From an uncultured Bacilli bacterium (GTDB lineage: Bacteria; Bacillota_I; Bacilli_A; RF39; UBA660), in the NCBI GenBank assembly GCA_944363785.1, contig CALVVF010000008.1, forward strand, positions 1 through 60,757: a stretch of 60,757 nt of DNA, read 5' to 3'. The notes under the pieces were generated by a model. It searched no databases, was not told where the DNA came from, and worked only from the letters and a program-made list of their open reading frames with translations. Position numbers and translations under genes: made by a program. Shown here piece by piece: positions 8,349 through 15,484 of the stretch (position 1 is its first letter; every line of letters begins with the position of its first letter).

Positions 8349-9895
8349 TCTTGTGCCCGAACTTCTCGAATAACGGTTACTTTAATCGTTCCAGGATATT
8401 GCATAGTCGCTTCGATTTGTTCTTTAATATCACGAGCAACACGATGAGCAGTTAAATCATCAATCTCTTCTGGTTTAACCACAACTCGTAATTCTCTACC
8501 CGCCTGAACAGCAAATGTCTTCTCTACCCCAGGTACCTCATTACCGATCTTTTCTAATTGTTCTAAGCGCTTAATATAATTTTCTAATGAATCATTTCTA
8601 GCCCCAGGTCGAGATGCTGATAAACTATCCGCAATCGCAACGATCACAGCAATAATACTCGTAGCTTCGACATCCCCATGGTGAGAAGCAATCGCATTCA
8701 CGACAACTTCTTTCTCATGAAATTTTTTAGCCAAATCAACACCAATTTCCACATGGCTTCCTTCTACTTCATGATCGATTGCTTTACCGATATCATGTAG
8801 TAATCCAGCTCGCTTAGCTAATGTTACATTCTCTCCCAATTCGCCAGCTAAGATTCCTGATAAATGGGCAACTTCCATCGAATGTTGTAAAGCATTTTGA
8901 CCATAACTCGTTCTGAATTCTAGCTTACCGATGATCTCTACTAACTCAGGATCCATTTTAGTAATTCCTAGTTCAAAAAGCGCATTATTACCATATTCGA
9001 TAATCTTATTACGCATGTCCTTACATACTTTATCATATAACTCTTCGATTCTAGTAGGATGAATTCGTCCATCTTTTAGCAATGTTTCCAATGTAACACG
9101 CGCAATCTCTCTTCTTAGCGGATCAAAACTAGAAAGAACTACGGCTTCTGGTGTATCATCGATGATTAAATCAACTCCCGTAATAGCCTCGATCGTTCGA
9201 ATATTTCTACCCTCACGACCAATAATTCTTCCTTTCAAATCATCATTTGGTAAATTGACAACAGTTACCGTTTGTTCACTGGCTACATCAGAAGAAAACT
9301 TCTGCATAGAACTTACCAACATTTCCTTTGCCTTACGATCAACTTCTAACTTAGCCTCGTTCTCAGACTCTTTAATATAAGCCGTAATTTCTCTTGTCAT
9401 CGACTCACGAATTTTAGCCATGATCATTTCTCGAGCCTTTTCTTTACTAATTCCCGATATTTCATGTAATAAATCTAATTGCTGCTGTTTAATCTCCTCC
9501 ACTTTAACCTGTTCGTCTTGGATCTCTTTCTGTTTATCAAACAACTTATTCTCACGTTCATCTAAAGTAGACTCCCTTTTTTGATAAAGTTCGTCCCTTT
9601 TATCCATATTCTTTTCACGCTGAATCAATCGTTCTTCTGAATCTTTCAATTCAGACTTTTTCTCTCTCAACTCTTTTTCATAATCTAATTTTAATTTATG
9701 AATTTCTTCCTTGGTTTCTAAAATAGCTTCTCTTTTTGCTTTATCTGCATCTTTTTTTGCCTTTTCTAACAAATTTTCTACTCGCTTAGAAGCATTATTT
9801 TCACGAAAGTAATTAAAAATTACACACAAAATAAATCCTAAAATTAATCCAACAACAGTAGGTAAAATGGAGACTACAATAAGGTTCATACCCAT
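8336..9895 (-). CDS. rny: Ribonuclease Y
   Basis: A 519-residue endoribonuclease with the full RNase Y layout. There is an N-terminal membrane helix (about 4-26) and a long coiled coil rich in Lys/Glu (about 30-190). A KH domain holds [15 protein letters not shown], and an HD domain carries [12 protein letters not shown] near residue 365. It initiates mRNA decay at the inner membrane. The recA-rny adjacency is the Bacillus order. ATG at 9895 sits behind GGAGGTATGG. RNase J is also present, so the window carries both main Bacillota decay enzymes. Confidence 0.97.
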   Translation of the reverse strand: MGMNLIVVSILPTVVGLILGFILCVIFNYFRENNASKRVENLLEKAKKDADKAKREAILETKEEIHKLKLDYEKELREKKSELKDSEERLIQREKNMDKRDELYQKRESTLDERENKLFDKQKEIQDEQVKVEEIKQQQLDLLHEISGISKEKAREMIMAKIRESMTREITAYIKESENEAKLEVDRKAKEMLVSSMQKFSSDVASEQTVTVVNLPNDDLKGRIIGREGRNIRTIEAITGVDLIIDDTPEAVVLSSFDPLRREIARVTLETLLKDGRIHPTRIEELYDKVCKDMRNKIIEYGNNALFELGITKMDPELVEIIGKLEFRTSYGQNALQHSMEVAHLSGILAGELGENVTLAKRAGLLHDIGKAIDHEVEGSHVEIGVDLAKKFHEKEVVVNAIASHHGDVEATSIIAVIVAIADSLSASRPGARNDSLENYIKRLEQLEKIGNEVPGVEKTFAVQAGRELRVVVKPEEIDDLTAHRVARDIKEQIEATMQYPGTIKVTVIREVRAQEEAR

Positions 9896-9995
9896 ACCTC
9901 CATTTCTATATGCACAATTTATAAAATCATAACATCTACCTCTATTGTAAAATTAATAGAAAAATAAGTCAAGATTTTATCCCATACTTGAAATT

Positions 9996-10039
9996 AAAAA
10001 AAGAAAAAGAGAAAAAAGCGAATCCTAACTTTTCTTCTC
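9996..10039 (-). terminator. Probable recA terminator
   Basis: On the minus strand GAGAAGAAAAG pairs with CTTTTTTCTC (one bulge or mismatch), followed by a long pyrimidine run. The 5' arm lies in the last recA codons. Confidence 0.45.
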
Positions 10040-11038
10040 CTTTTGAACAATACCGTAATATTCACGAATCTGTTTTTCAATTTCATCCGCAATATTTACA
10101 TGATCTTTTAAGAATAATTTGACATTTTCTTTGCCTTGGCCTAACTTCTCACCATGATAAGCATACCAAGCACCACTCTTTTCTAAAATACCAGATTCCG
10201 AACCTAAGTCGATTAATTCTCCTTCATGAGAGACACCTTCACCATACATGATATCAACAACAGCCGTTTTAAAAGGAGGCGCCACTTTATTTTTTACTAC
10301 TTTGACGGTGGTACGGTTACCTACAATACCATCTCCGATTTTTAATGCTTCATTACGACGAACCTCTAAACGAATAGAAGAATAAAATTTAAGTGCTCTA
10401 CCACCAGGAGTAGTCTCAGGATTACCGAACATCACACCTACTTTTTCTCGTAATTGATTAATAAAAATAGCTGTTGTCTTAGTCTTACTAATCGTACCAG
10501 ATAATTTACGAAGAGCCTGACTCATCAATCTTGCCTGTAATCCAACATGAGAATCTCCCATATCCCCATCGATTTCTGCTTGAGGAACTAAAGCGGCAAC
10601 TGAATCGATCACGACAATATTTACTGCTTCACTCCTAACAAGTGCTTCACAAATTTCTAATGCCTGTTCTCCCGTATCAGGTTGAGCTAGTAATAACTCA
10701 TTAATATCGACACCTAAATTCTTAGCATAAACTGGATCCAAAGCATGTTCAGCATCGATGAAAGCCGCTCTGCCACCTCTTTTTTGAACCTGAGCAATAG
10801 CATGTAAAGCAAATGTTGTCTTACCACTAGATTCAGGACCATAAATCTCAATAATTCTTCCTTTAGGGTAACCACCTACACCAAGTGCAATATCCAAAGT
10901 CAAACTTCCACTTGGCGTCACATCAAGCTCCATATGCTTATTTTCCCCAAGTCGCATAATAGAACCTTTACCAAATTGTTTCTCAATATCACTTAGAACC
11001 TTCTCTAAAGCAATATCTTTAGTATCATTTTTACTCAT
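10025..11038 (-). CDS. recA: Recombinase RecA
   Basis: A 337-residue RecA. The Walker A motif GPESSGKT is at residues 67-74. The Walker B region is [14 protein letters not shown], the L2 region [15 protein letters not shown] is intact, and a short C-terminal domain follows. It forms filaments on ssDNA for homologous pairing and LexA cleavage. The start ATG has GGAGGG upstream. It sits between pgsA and rny with its own promoter (11069-11097). No intein or frameshift is seen. The C-terminal acidic tail is short and lysine-rich. Confidence 0.98.
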   Translation of the reverse strand: MSKNDTKDIALEKVLSDIEKQFGKGSIMRLGENKHMELDVTPSGSLTLDIALGVGGYPKGRIIEIYGPESSGKTTFALHAIAQVQKRGGRAAFIDAEHALDPVYAKNLGVDINELLLAQPDTGEQALEICEALVRSEAVNIVVIDSVAALVPQAEIDGDMGDSHVGLQARLMSQALRKLSGTISKTKTTAIFINQLREKVGVMFGNPETTPGGRALKFYSSIRLEVRRNEALKIGDGIVGNRTTVKVVKNKVAPPFKTAVVDIMYGEGVSHEGELIDLGSESGILEKSGAWYAYHGEKLGQGKENVKLFLKDHVNIADEIEKQIREYYGIVQKEKKS

Positions 11039-11068
11039 AAAACCCTCCTATGTTTGGCCTATATACAC

Positions 11069-11097
11069 ATCATATCCTATTTTCTAAAAAAATGCAA
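11069..11097 (-). promoter_or_regulatory. recA promoter, with a cheo-box-like repeat upstream
   Basis: Minus-strand TTGCAT and TATGAT with a 17-base spacer. Just upstream (11107-11119) is AAACATTTGTTTG. It resembles the Gram-positive LexA operator GAAC-N4-GTTC but has A for G at both ends, so LexA control is plausible but weakly supported. Confidence 0.5.
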
Positions 11098-11136
11098 CAC
11101 TTTTATCAAACAAATGTTTTATAGTGAAAAAACGAA

Positions 11137-11168
11137 CAAAAAAAGGAAATTCCTCTAATTAAATTCCC
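11137..11168 (-). terminator. Terminator after pgsA
   Basis: The minus-strand stem GGAATT/AATTTCC has a one-base bulge and is followed by TTTTTTT. Confidence 0.5.
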
Positions 11169-11181
11169 TTTTCTATTCTTC

Positions 11182-11769
11182 TTATTTTCCAAATATAATT
11201 TTTTTATTCAACGAATAATACTGAACCATCGAAATTAGTGACATCAAGGTAGCAAAGTAAATGAAGAATAAATCAACTCGAATATTGATGAGTTCAAATG
11301 GCATATTACTAAAGAATAATAAAACCATACCAATCATCAAACTAGCTGTTTTAATCTTTCCAGATTGAATCGCTGCTACTACTTTTCCCTTAGCTGCTGC
11401 TTCCATCTTAATGGTATTAACCACAATATCACGAACAACAACAATAACAGGAACAACAGGATGAATCAATCCCTCAGCAGCAAATATAATTAAAACTGGA
11501 TTAACTAAAATCTTATCCGCAATCGCATCTAACATTTTTCCGGTATCGGTCACTTGATTATTTTTTCTAGCTAAATAACCATCCAAGAAATCAGTAAAAC
11601 TGGCAATTAAAAAGATAACACCAGCTATGATATAGCGTAAATCCATATCGACTACTGTACGAATTACTGGAATAGAAATTCCAATCGCATCGAAAGGAAA
11701 CATCAACAACACCAAAATCATAATGGCTAAAATAATTCTAACTACCGTCAATTTCGTAGGAAAATTCAT
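11182..11769 (-). CDS. pgsA: Phosphatidylglycerophosphate synthase
   Basis: A 195-residue CDP-alcohol phosphatidyltransferase. The full signature is present: D60, D63-G64-x2-A67-R68-x8-G77-x3-D81-x3-D85. Several membrane helices flank it. It joins CDP-diacylglycerol to glycerol-3-phosphate, the committed step to phosphatidylglycerol. Its start codon overlaps the stop of the RodZ-like gene (ATGA), so they are translationally coupled. The order rodZ-like, pgsA, recA, rny is the classic Bacillota arrangement, here without cinA. Confidence 0.95.
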   Translation of the reverse strand: MNFPTKLTVVRIILAIMILVLLMFPFDAIGISIPVIRTVVDMDLRYIIAGVIFLIASFTDFLDGYLARKNNQVTDTGKMLDAIADKILVNPVLIIFAAEGLIHPVVPVIVVVRDIVVNTIKMEAAAKGKVVAAIQSGKIKTASLMIGMVLLFFSNMPFELINIRVDLFFIYFATLMSLISMVQYYSLNKKIIFGK

Positions 11770-12260
11770 AACATATACACCTCTTCTTCTGTTTTCAATA
11801 ATTCACTAGTTACTACATCTTCTTGATCCATAAATTGAATCATAATAAACACGATAATCAATAAAACAAATAAAACACCAAAACCAATAATAAACGGTTT
11901 TAAATTCCAAGTTTTTCTCTGTTTAATTCGCGTATAAGGTGAGGCTATTTTCTCCTTTTCTTCCACTTTAGACGGCTTCAGAGCCCTAGCTTCGATAATA
12001 TCATTAAGTGAAATCTTAGAAGTATGTTCAAACATAAAATCATTGAACTCTTCCATAACCTGATCGATCTCTACTCCTAAGTACTTAGCATAATCTTTTA
12101 CCAATTCCCGTAAAGTGAATACATCTTTAAAAGCTCTGACATTTCCTTCTTCTATATTTTCAAGCTGTACTATAGACAGATTCAAATCTTCACTAGCTTC
12201 TTCTAGACTAACACCGTTATGAACCCTAGAATTCTTAAGAAATTCACCTATCTCTTTCAC
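11766..12260 (-). CDS. RodZ/YmfM-like HTH membrane protein
   Basis: A 164-residue protein. An N-terminal helix-turn-helix domain (about 1-75; SRVHNGVSLEEASEDLNLS) is followed by a charged linker, one membrane helix near residues 123-144 and a short tail. This is the YmfM/RodZ layout, which links MreB filaments to the membrane, but here without the C-terminal beta domain. I start it at the GTG at 12260, behind GAGGTG; an upstream in-frame ATG lies inside the rnpB 3' end. It is coupled to pgsA by overlap. Confidence 0.85.
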   Translation of the reverse strand: MKEIGEFLKNSRVHNGVSLEEASEDLNLSIVQLENIEEGNVRAFKDVFTLRELVKDYAKYLGVEIDQVMEEFNDFMFEHTSKISLNDIIEARALKPSKVEEKEKIASPYTRIKQRKTWNLKPFIIGFGVLFVLLIIVFIMIQFMDQEDVVTSELLKTEEEVYML

Positions 12261-12282
12261 TAAATACACCTCATATCTATAT

Positions 12283-12638
12283 AATAATACTTTATAAGCC
12301 ATGTTCTGTACCTATTCCTAGGTGGCAAACATCTATCTACCGATTTCTCGGTCCCCGATTCCGTTATTATTCCTTCCTCGAAGCTCCCCTACCATTATTT
12401 GGGTTTCTCACTCGTGGGGTTTACCGCGTTTCACTCTTTTATTTCTAAAAGATATCGTCACTGTGGCACTTTACAACTACTATATTCCTATCTTACGACT
12501 TAGAATACCTCGTCGCCGTTAGTATAAACTACCCAAGGTTATTTTTTCCCTTGGCACGAACACGAAAAGCATTACAGCTTTTGTGAGCATGGACTTTCCT
12601 CTATTTCTTAAAGAAACAGCGTTTGCCCAAGTATTATT
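12283..12638 (-). ncRNA. rnpB: RNase P RNA, bacterial class B
   Basis: On the minus strand the conserved blocks appear in order: GAGGAAAGTCCATGCTC (P4 5' strand region), GTGCCACAGTGACG, GAAACGCGGTAAACCCC, GAGAAACCCAAAT, GGTAGGGGA, GATAGATGTTTGCC and ACAGAACATGGCTTA. The terminal P1 helix is a perfect 10-bp pairing of AATAATACTT (12638-12629) with AAGTATTATT (12292-12283), which sets both ends. Length is about 356 nt. The blocks match the Bacillus-type (B) ribozyme. The 5' end falls within the gpsB stop codon, and the next gene starts 23 bases after the 3' end. Confidence 0.96.
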
Positions 12639-13014
12639 ATTCATCCTCTTCGTCTTGTTCTTTCTCTATTTCTTCTTCATCTAATAACGAAGAACTTCCC
12701 TTACCATAGACAATTTTCTCTAAATTAGAAACTCTTCTAATAATATCGACATTCGTAATCTCTTTATCCTCAGATTTCGCAATATCAATACTCATTTTCA
12801 CATTACGAAGCTCTTGCTTTAAGTTCATAATCTCTCTCATCAATTCTTCTTTTTCTTTTTCAAGAGATTTAATTATGTCAAAGAACTGTTCATAATCCCC
12901 AATAATCACATCTAAAAAGGCATCTACTTCTTTTAATCGATAGCCCCTAGTATCAATTTTAAATTCTTTTTCTAAGATATCTTGGGGTGTTAATGAAATC
13001 TTACTTTGTACCAT
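12637..13014 (-). CDS. gpsB: Cell division protein GpsB (DivIVA family)
   Basis: A 125-residue protein. The DivIVA-type N-domain holds the membrane-binding and partner motif (ILEKEFKIDTRGYRLKEVDAFLD). A coiled coil (about 40-80), a linker and a C-terminal helix ending in an acidic run follow. GpsB shuttles PBP1 between septum and side wall. The genuine start is the ATG at 13014, behind GGGTGAT; an upstream TTG in frame lacks a site. As in Bacillus it neighbours rnpB, and here the stop codon overlaps rnpB by two bases. Confidence 0.92.
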   Translation of the reverse strand: MVQSKISLTPQDILEKEFKIDTRGYRLKEVDAFLDVIIGDYEQFFDIIKSLEKEKEELMREIMNLKQELRNVKMSIDIAKSEDKEITNVDIIRRVSNLEKIVYGKGSSSLLDEEEIEKEQDEEDE

Positions 13015-13044
13015 ACACTGATCACCCAATCCCTTACGTTTCTA

Positions 13045-13072
13045 TTATCACAGATTTATAGGAAAAAGTCAA
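13045..13072 (-). promoter_or_regulatory. Probable gpsB promoter
   Basis: Minus-strand TTGACT and TGATAA with a 16-base spacer, 31 bases ahead of the gpsB ATG. It is probably also a source of rnpB precursor. Confidence 0.45.
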
Positions 13073-13248
13073 TCCAAAAGCATAGTAAGAAACAGGAAAA
13101 GCGATCAATTCCAATTGATACTTTCACAATCTTAAAGTTTCTCCTTTTTTCATTTTTCCTATAAAGATAAAGTATACTCAGTATAACCAAATAATAATTG
13201 CCCTATTCACCATTTAGAATTATAATAAAGAAAAAGGAGATGAATAAA

Positions 13249-13857
13249 ATGCCACAATGTATACAATGTGAAAATATGAAGTTAACCGACAAAAATGAGT
13301 ATGGAGAAGCCCTTTGTACAGATCGAAATCGTTATTACGACCCTTACTCTTCTGCATGTAGAAATATCGTATACGCAGATTCTAGTCTACAAAACCGAGA
13401 GGATGAATATGAGAAAGGATCATCGTCATGTTGTTACATCACTACTGCCGTATGTACTACTTTAGGATTAGACGACAATTGTAAATATTTAACGGAATTA
13501 AGAGATTTTAGAGACAACTACATGATGACTCACCAAGAATGTATTCCGTTATTAATTGAATACGAATTAATCGGTCCTATCGTCAGTCGTCATATTGAAC
13601 AAGATCCAGATACCGCTCAGACAATGTTAGAAACTTATATTAGTAAAGCAATTGCCCTTATTCATCAAGAAAGTTATGAAAGTGCTATTGAAACCTATAA
13701 ACTCATGGTAGAATACTTAAAAAATAAATATAATTTGAATCACTTAAGTATTGATATGAACGATATTGACCTAAGCACAATCAATCAAGAAGAACTAAAC
13801 AAAAAAAAAGTAAGAACCCTATCCAAAAGTGCTAAACTAATTAGAGAAACTAAATAG
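13249..13857 (+). CDS. Cysteine-rich protein with CYITTAVC motif
   Basis: A 202-residue protein that I cannot assign to a characterised family. The N-terminus has a C-x2-C pair (QCIQCENM) and further cysteines (about residues 4-60), suggesting a small metal knuckle. It is followed by CCYITTAVCTTLGLDDNC and then LRDFRDNYM, a combination seen in many uncharacterised Clostridia/Bacilli proteins. The rest is helical. The start ATG at 13249 is nine bases after AAAAAGGAG; the ATG at 13240 touches the site and is unlikely. It has its own bidirectional terminator. No signal peptide, so probably cytosolic. Confidence 0.75.
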   Translation: MPQCIQCENMKLTDKNEYGEALCTDRNRYYDPYSSACRNIVYADSSLQNREDEYEKGSSSCCYITTAVCTTLGLDDNCKYLTELRDFRDNYMMTHQECIPLLIEYELIGPIVSRHIEQDPDTAQTMLETYISKAIALIHQESYESAIETYKLMVEYLKNKYNLNHLSIDMNDIDLSTINQEELNKKKVRTLSKSAKLIRETK

Positions 13858-13866
13858 ATACCTACT

Positions 13867-13904
13867 AAAAAGAATTATTCCTTAGATGAGAATAATTCTT
13901 TTTC
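13867..13904. terminator. Bidirectional terminator
   Basis: A perfect stem AAAAAGAATTATTC/GAATAATTCTTTTT between convergent genes ending at 13857 and 13911. A and T tracts are built into the stem. Confidence 0.85.
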
Positions 13905-13910
13905 TATGCA

Positions 13911-14633
13911 TCACTTACCACTTAGTTTTTTACCTAAACCATCTACGATAAAAGTATCGGCATAAGAACGAGCGGACTCAAGTTCAGAAAGTTTAGTAAT
14001 GGTCCAAACAAAAATAGGGATTTTCTTTTTTCTAAGTTTAGAAATAAAAGTTGAAGTTAACCCTTCAAAGTCAACAGAGACAAAGTCGACTTTCAAAAGA
14101 TTAGATACAACAAAAACAGAATGAACGATCGGATAATAGAAAACACTTTGTAAATGTCGATTACTACTAACCAATAATCCTGTTAAATAATTCGTTTTCT
14201 TCTTCCACCACCAAACAACACGAATATCGAAAGACTGAATCATCACATCCCCCGAATAGTCTTTTAATAATTCATAAACTTTTCGGGAAAGTAAAGCAAA
14301 ATCTCGTCCCCTTTTTATTTCGATTAAAAGAGGTACTCTTCCCCTTACTAACTCAAGAACTTCCTTTAACGTTGGAATCTTCTCCGCTGATGAAGATAAT
14401 TTAAGCTGTCGTAATTCACAAAAAGTACTCTTTTCTACCATTAGAGAAACCCCAGTCATCGAAAAAGTATTTTTATCATGAAAAACAACTACTTCTTCAT
14501 CTAAAGATAATTGAACATCCAACTCAATCGGTATCTCATGTTCAATACAATGCTTAAAAGCCAACAAACTATTTTCTGGTGCCTTTTTATCCCAACACCC
14601 TCTATGCGCAATGATCAAATTCTGATACTTCAT
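13911..14633 (-). CDS. Glycerophosphodiester phosphodiesterase
   Basis: A 240-residue GDPD TIM-barrel enzyme with the catalytic set intact: IIAHRG, PENS, IELDVQLS and the paired FHDKN histidine motif, then LIEIK. It hydrolyses deacylated phospholipid to glycerol-3-phosphate and an alcohol. No signal peptide, so cytosolic (UgpQ-like). The ATG sits behind GGAG at nine bases. A second, catalytically degenerate GDPD-like protein is encoded at 27195-27923. A 49-codon frame overlaps its start (14602-14751). Confidence 0.92.
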   Translation of the reverse strand: MKYQNLIIAHRGCWDKKAPENSLLAFKHCIEHEIPIELDVQLSLDEEVVVFHDKNTFSMTGVSLMVEKSTFCELRQLKLSSSAEKIPTLKEVLELVRGRVPLLIEIKRGRDFALLSRKVYELLKDYSGDVMIQSFDIRVVWWWKKKTNYLTGLLVSSNRHLQSVFYYPIVHSVFVVSNLLKVDFVSVDFEGLTSTFISKLRKKKIPIFVWTITKLSELESARSYADTFIVDGLGKKLSGK

Positions 14634-14751
14634 AATCTACTTCTCCATCTATACAACTATGCTTATACTTTCGCGTATAAGTAACTAATTTAATATAGTT
14701 CATTTTCTCTTCCATTCGAGACAATACCTCTATCACATCTAAATAATTCAT
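14602..14751 (-). CDS. Possible small ORF overlapping gdpD start
   Basis: A 49-codon frame that starts with ATG behind GGTGATTAT and ends 32 bases inside the glycerophosphodiesterase gene. The product is polar and helical at the N-terminus (MNYLDVIEVLSRMEEKMNYI) with no recognised domain. Overlap with a ribosome-bound start suggests translational coupling, but there is no homology evidence, so this is a candidate only. Confidence 0.35.
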   Translation of the reverse strand: MNYLDVIEVLSRMEEKMNYIKLVTYTRKYKHSCIDGEVDYEVSEFDHCA

Positions 14752-14902
14752 ATAATCACCAACTATACTGTACTACACTTTTCCAAAAGAAGAAATAAAT
14801 TCGACAAAACTTCCAAATATTTTCATCAATAATAAATGAGTTTTTTTCGATAAATATGGTAAAAATTTCTTATCTATAGTATAATTAAACATAGGTGAAA
14901 AA

Positions 14903-15484
14903 ATGAAGGTTCAAAACGAATTACAATTACTTTTAAATAATAAAAACATCCAATATGGAAATCGTGGTACTAATTTAGAAAATGATATTAATCAATCTAA
15001 TAAATATTATATAGACCACAAAATCGCTTATATTTACAAGAAACCGACTCCAATTAAAATTAATAAAGTCGATTATCCAAGTAAACATAACAAAGTAAGT
15101 AAAATCGTTATCAGAGAAGCTTATTTTGATTCACCATCAACTACTGACTATAATGGAATCTATAAAGGAAAATATATTGATTTTGAAGCGAAAGAAACAA
15201 AAAATAAAACAGCATTTTCTTTAGATAATATCCATAAGCATCAGTTAAATCATTTAAAAAATATTACAGAATGTGGAGGTATAGGTTTTCTAATTGTAAG
15301 ATTTAGTAGTCAACAAAAAAACTTTCTCCTACTAGCTAAAGATCTTTTTTCTTTTTTAGAAAATACGGATAGAAAATCGATCCCCTTACAATATTTTGAG
15401 GAAAAAGCTTATCTCATAGAAGAAAGTTATCTACCAAGATTACCTTATTTAAAAATAATAGATAAAATTATGGAGGTGTCATAA
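14903..15484 (+). CDS. recU: Holliday junction resolvase RecU
   Basis: A 193-residue PD-(D/E)xK resolvase. The family block YFDSPSTTDYNGIYKGKYID and the catalytic FEAKET triad (E-x-K) are present, as is the NIHKHQLNHL helix. It cuts four-way junctions during recombination and chromosome segregation. It shares one base with the start of ponA (TAATG), the same recU-ponA pairing as in Bacillus. The ATG follows AGGTGAAAAA, and a TATAAT box lies about 15 bases upstream of the site. Confidence 0.95.
   Translation: MKVQNELQLLLNNKNIQYGNRGTNLENDINQSNKYYIDHKIAYIYKKPTPIKINKVDYPSKHNKVSKIVIREAYFDSPSTTDYNGIYKGKYIDFEAKETKNKTAFSLDNIHKHQLNHLKNITECGGIGFLIVRFSSQQKNFLLLAKDLFSFLENTDRKSIPLQYFEEKAYLIEESYLPRLPYLKIIDKIMEVS

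Noticed and set aside
11107..11119. LexA box upstream of recA
   Set aside because: AAAC-ATTT-GTTT differs from GAAC-N4-GTTC at both symmetric ends; kept only as a note in the promoter entry.
12322..12522. Plus-strand ORF of 66 codons
   Set aside because: It is the antisense of RNase P RNA.
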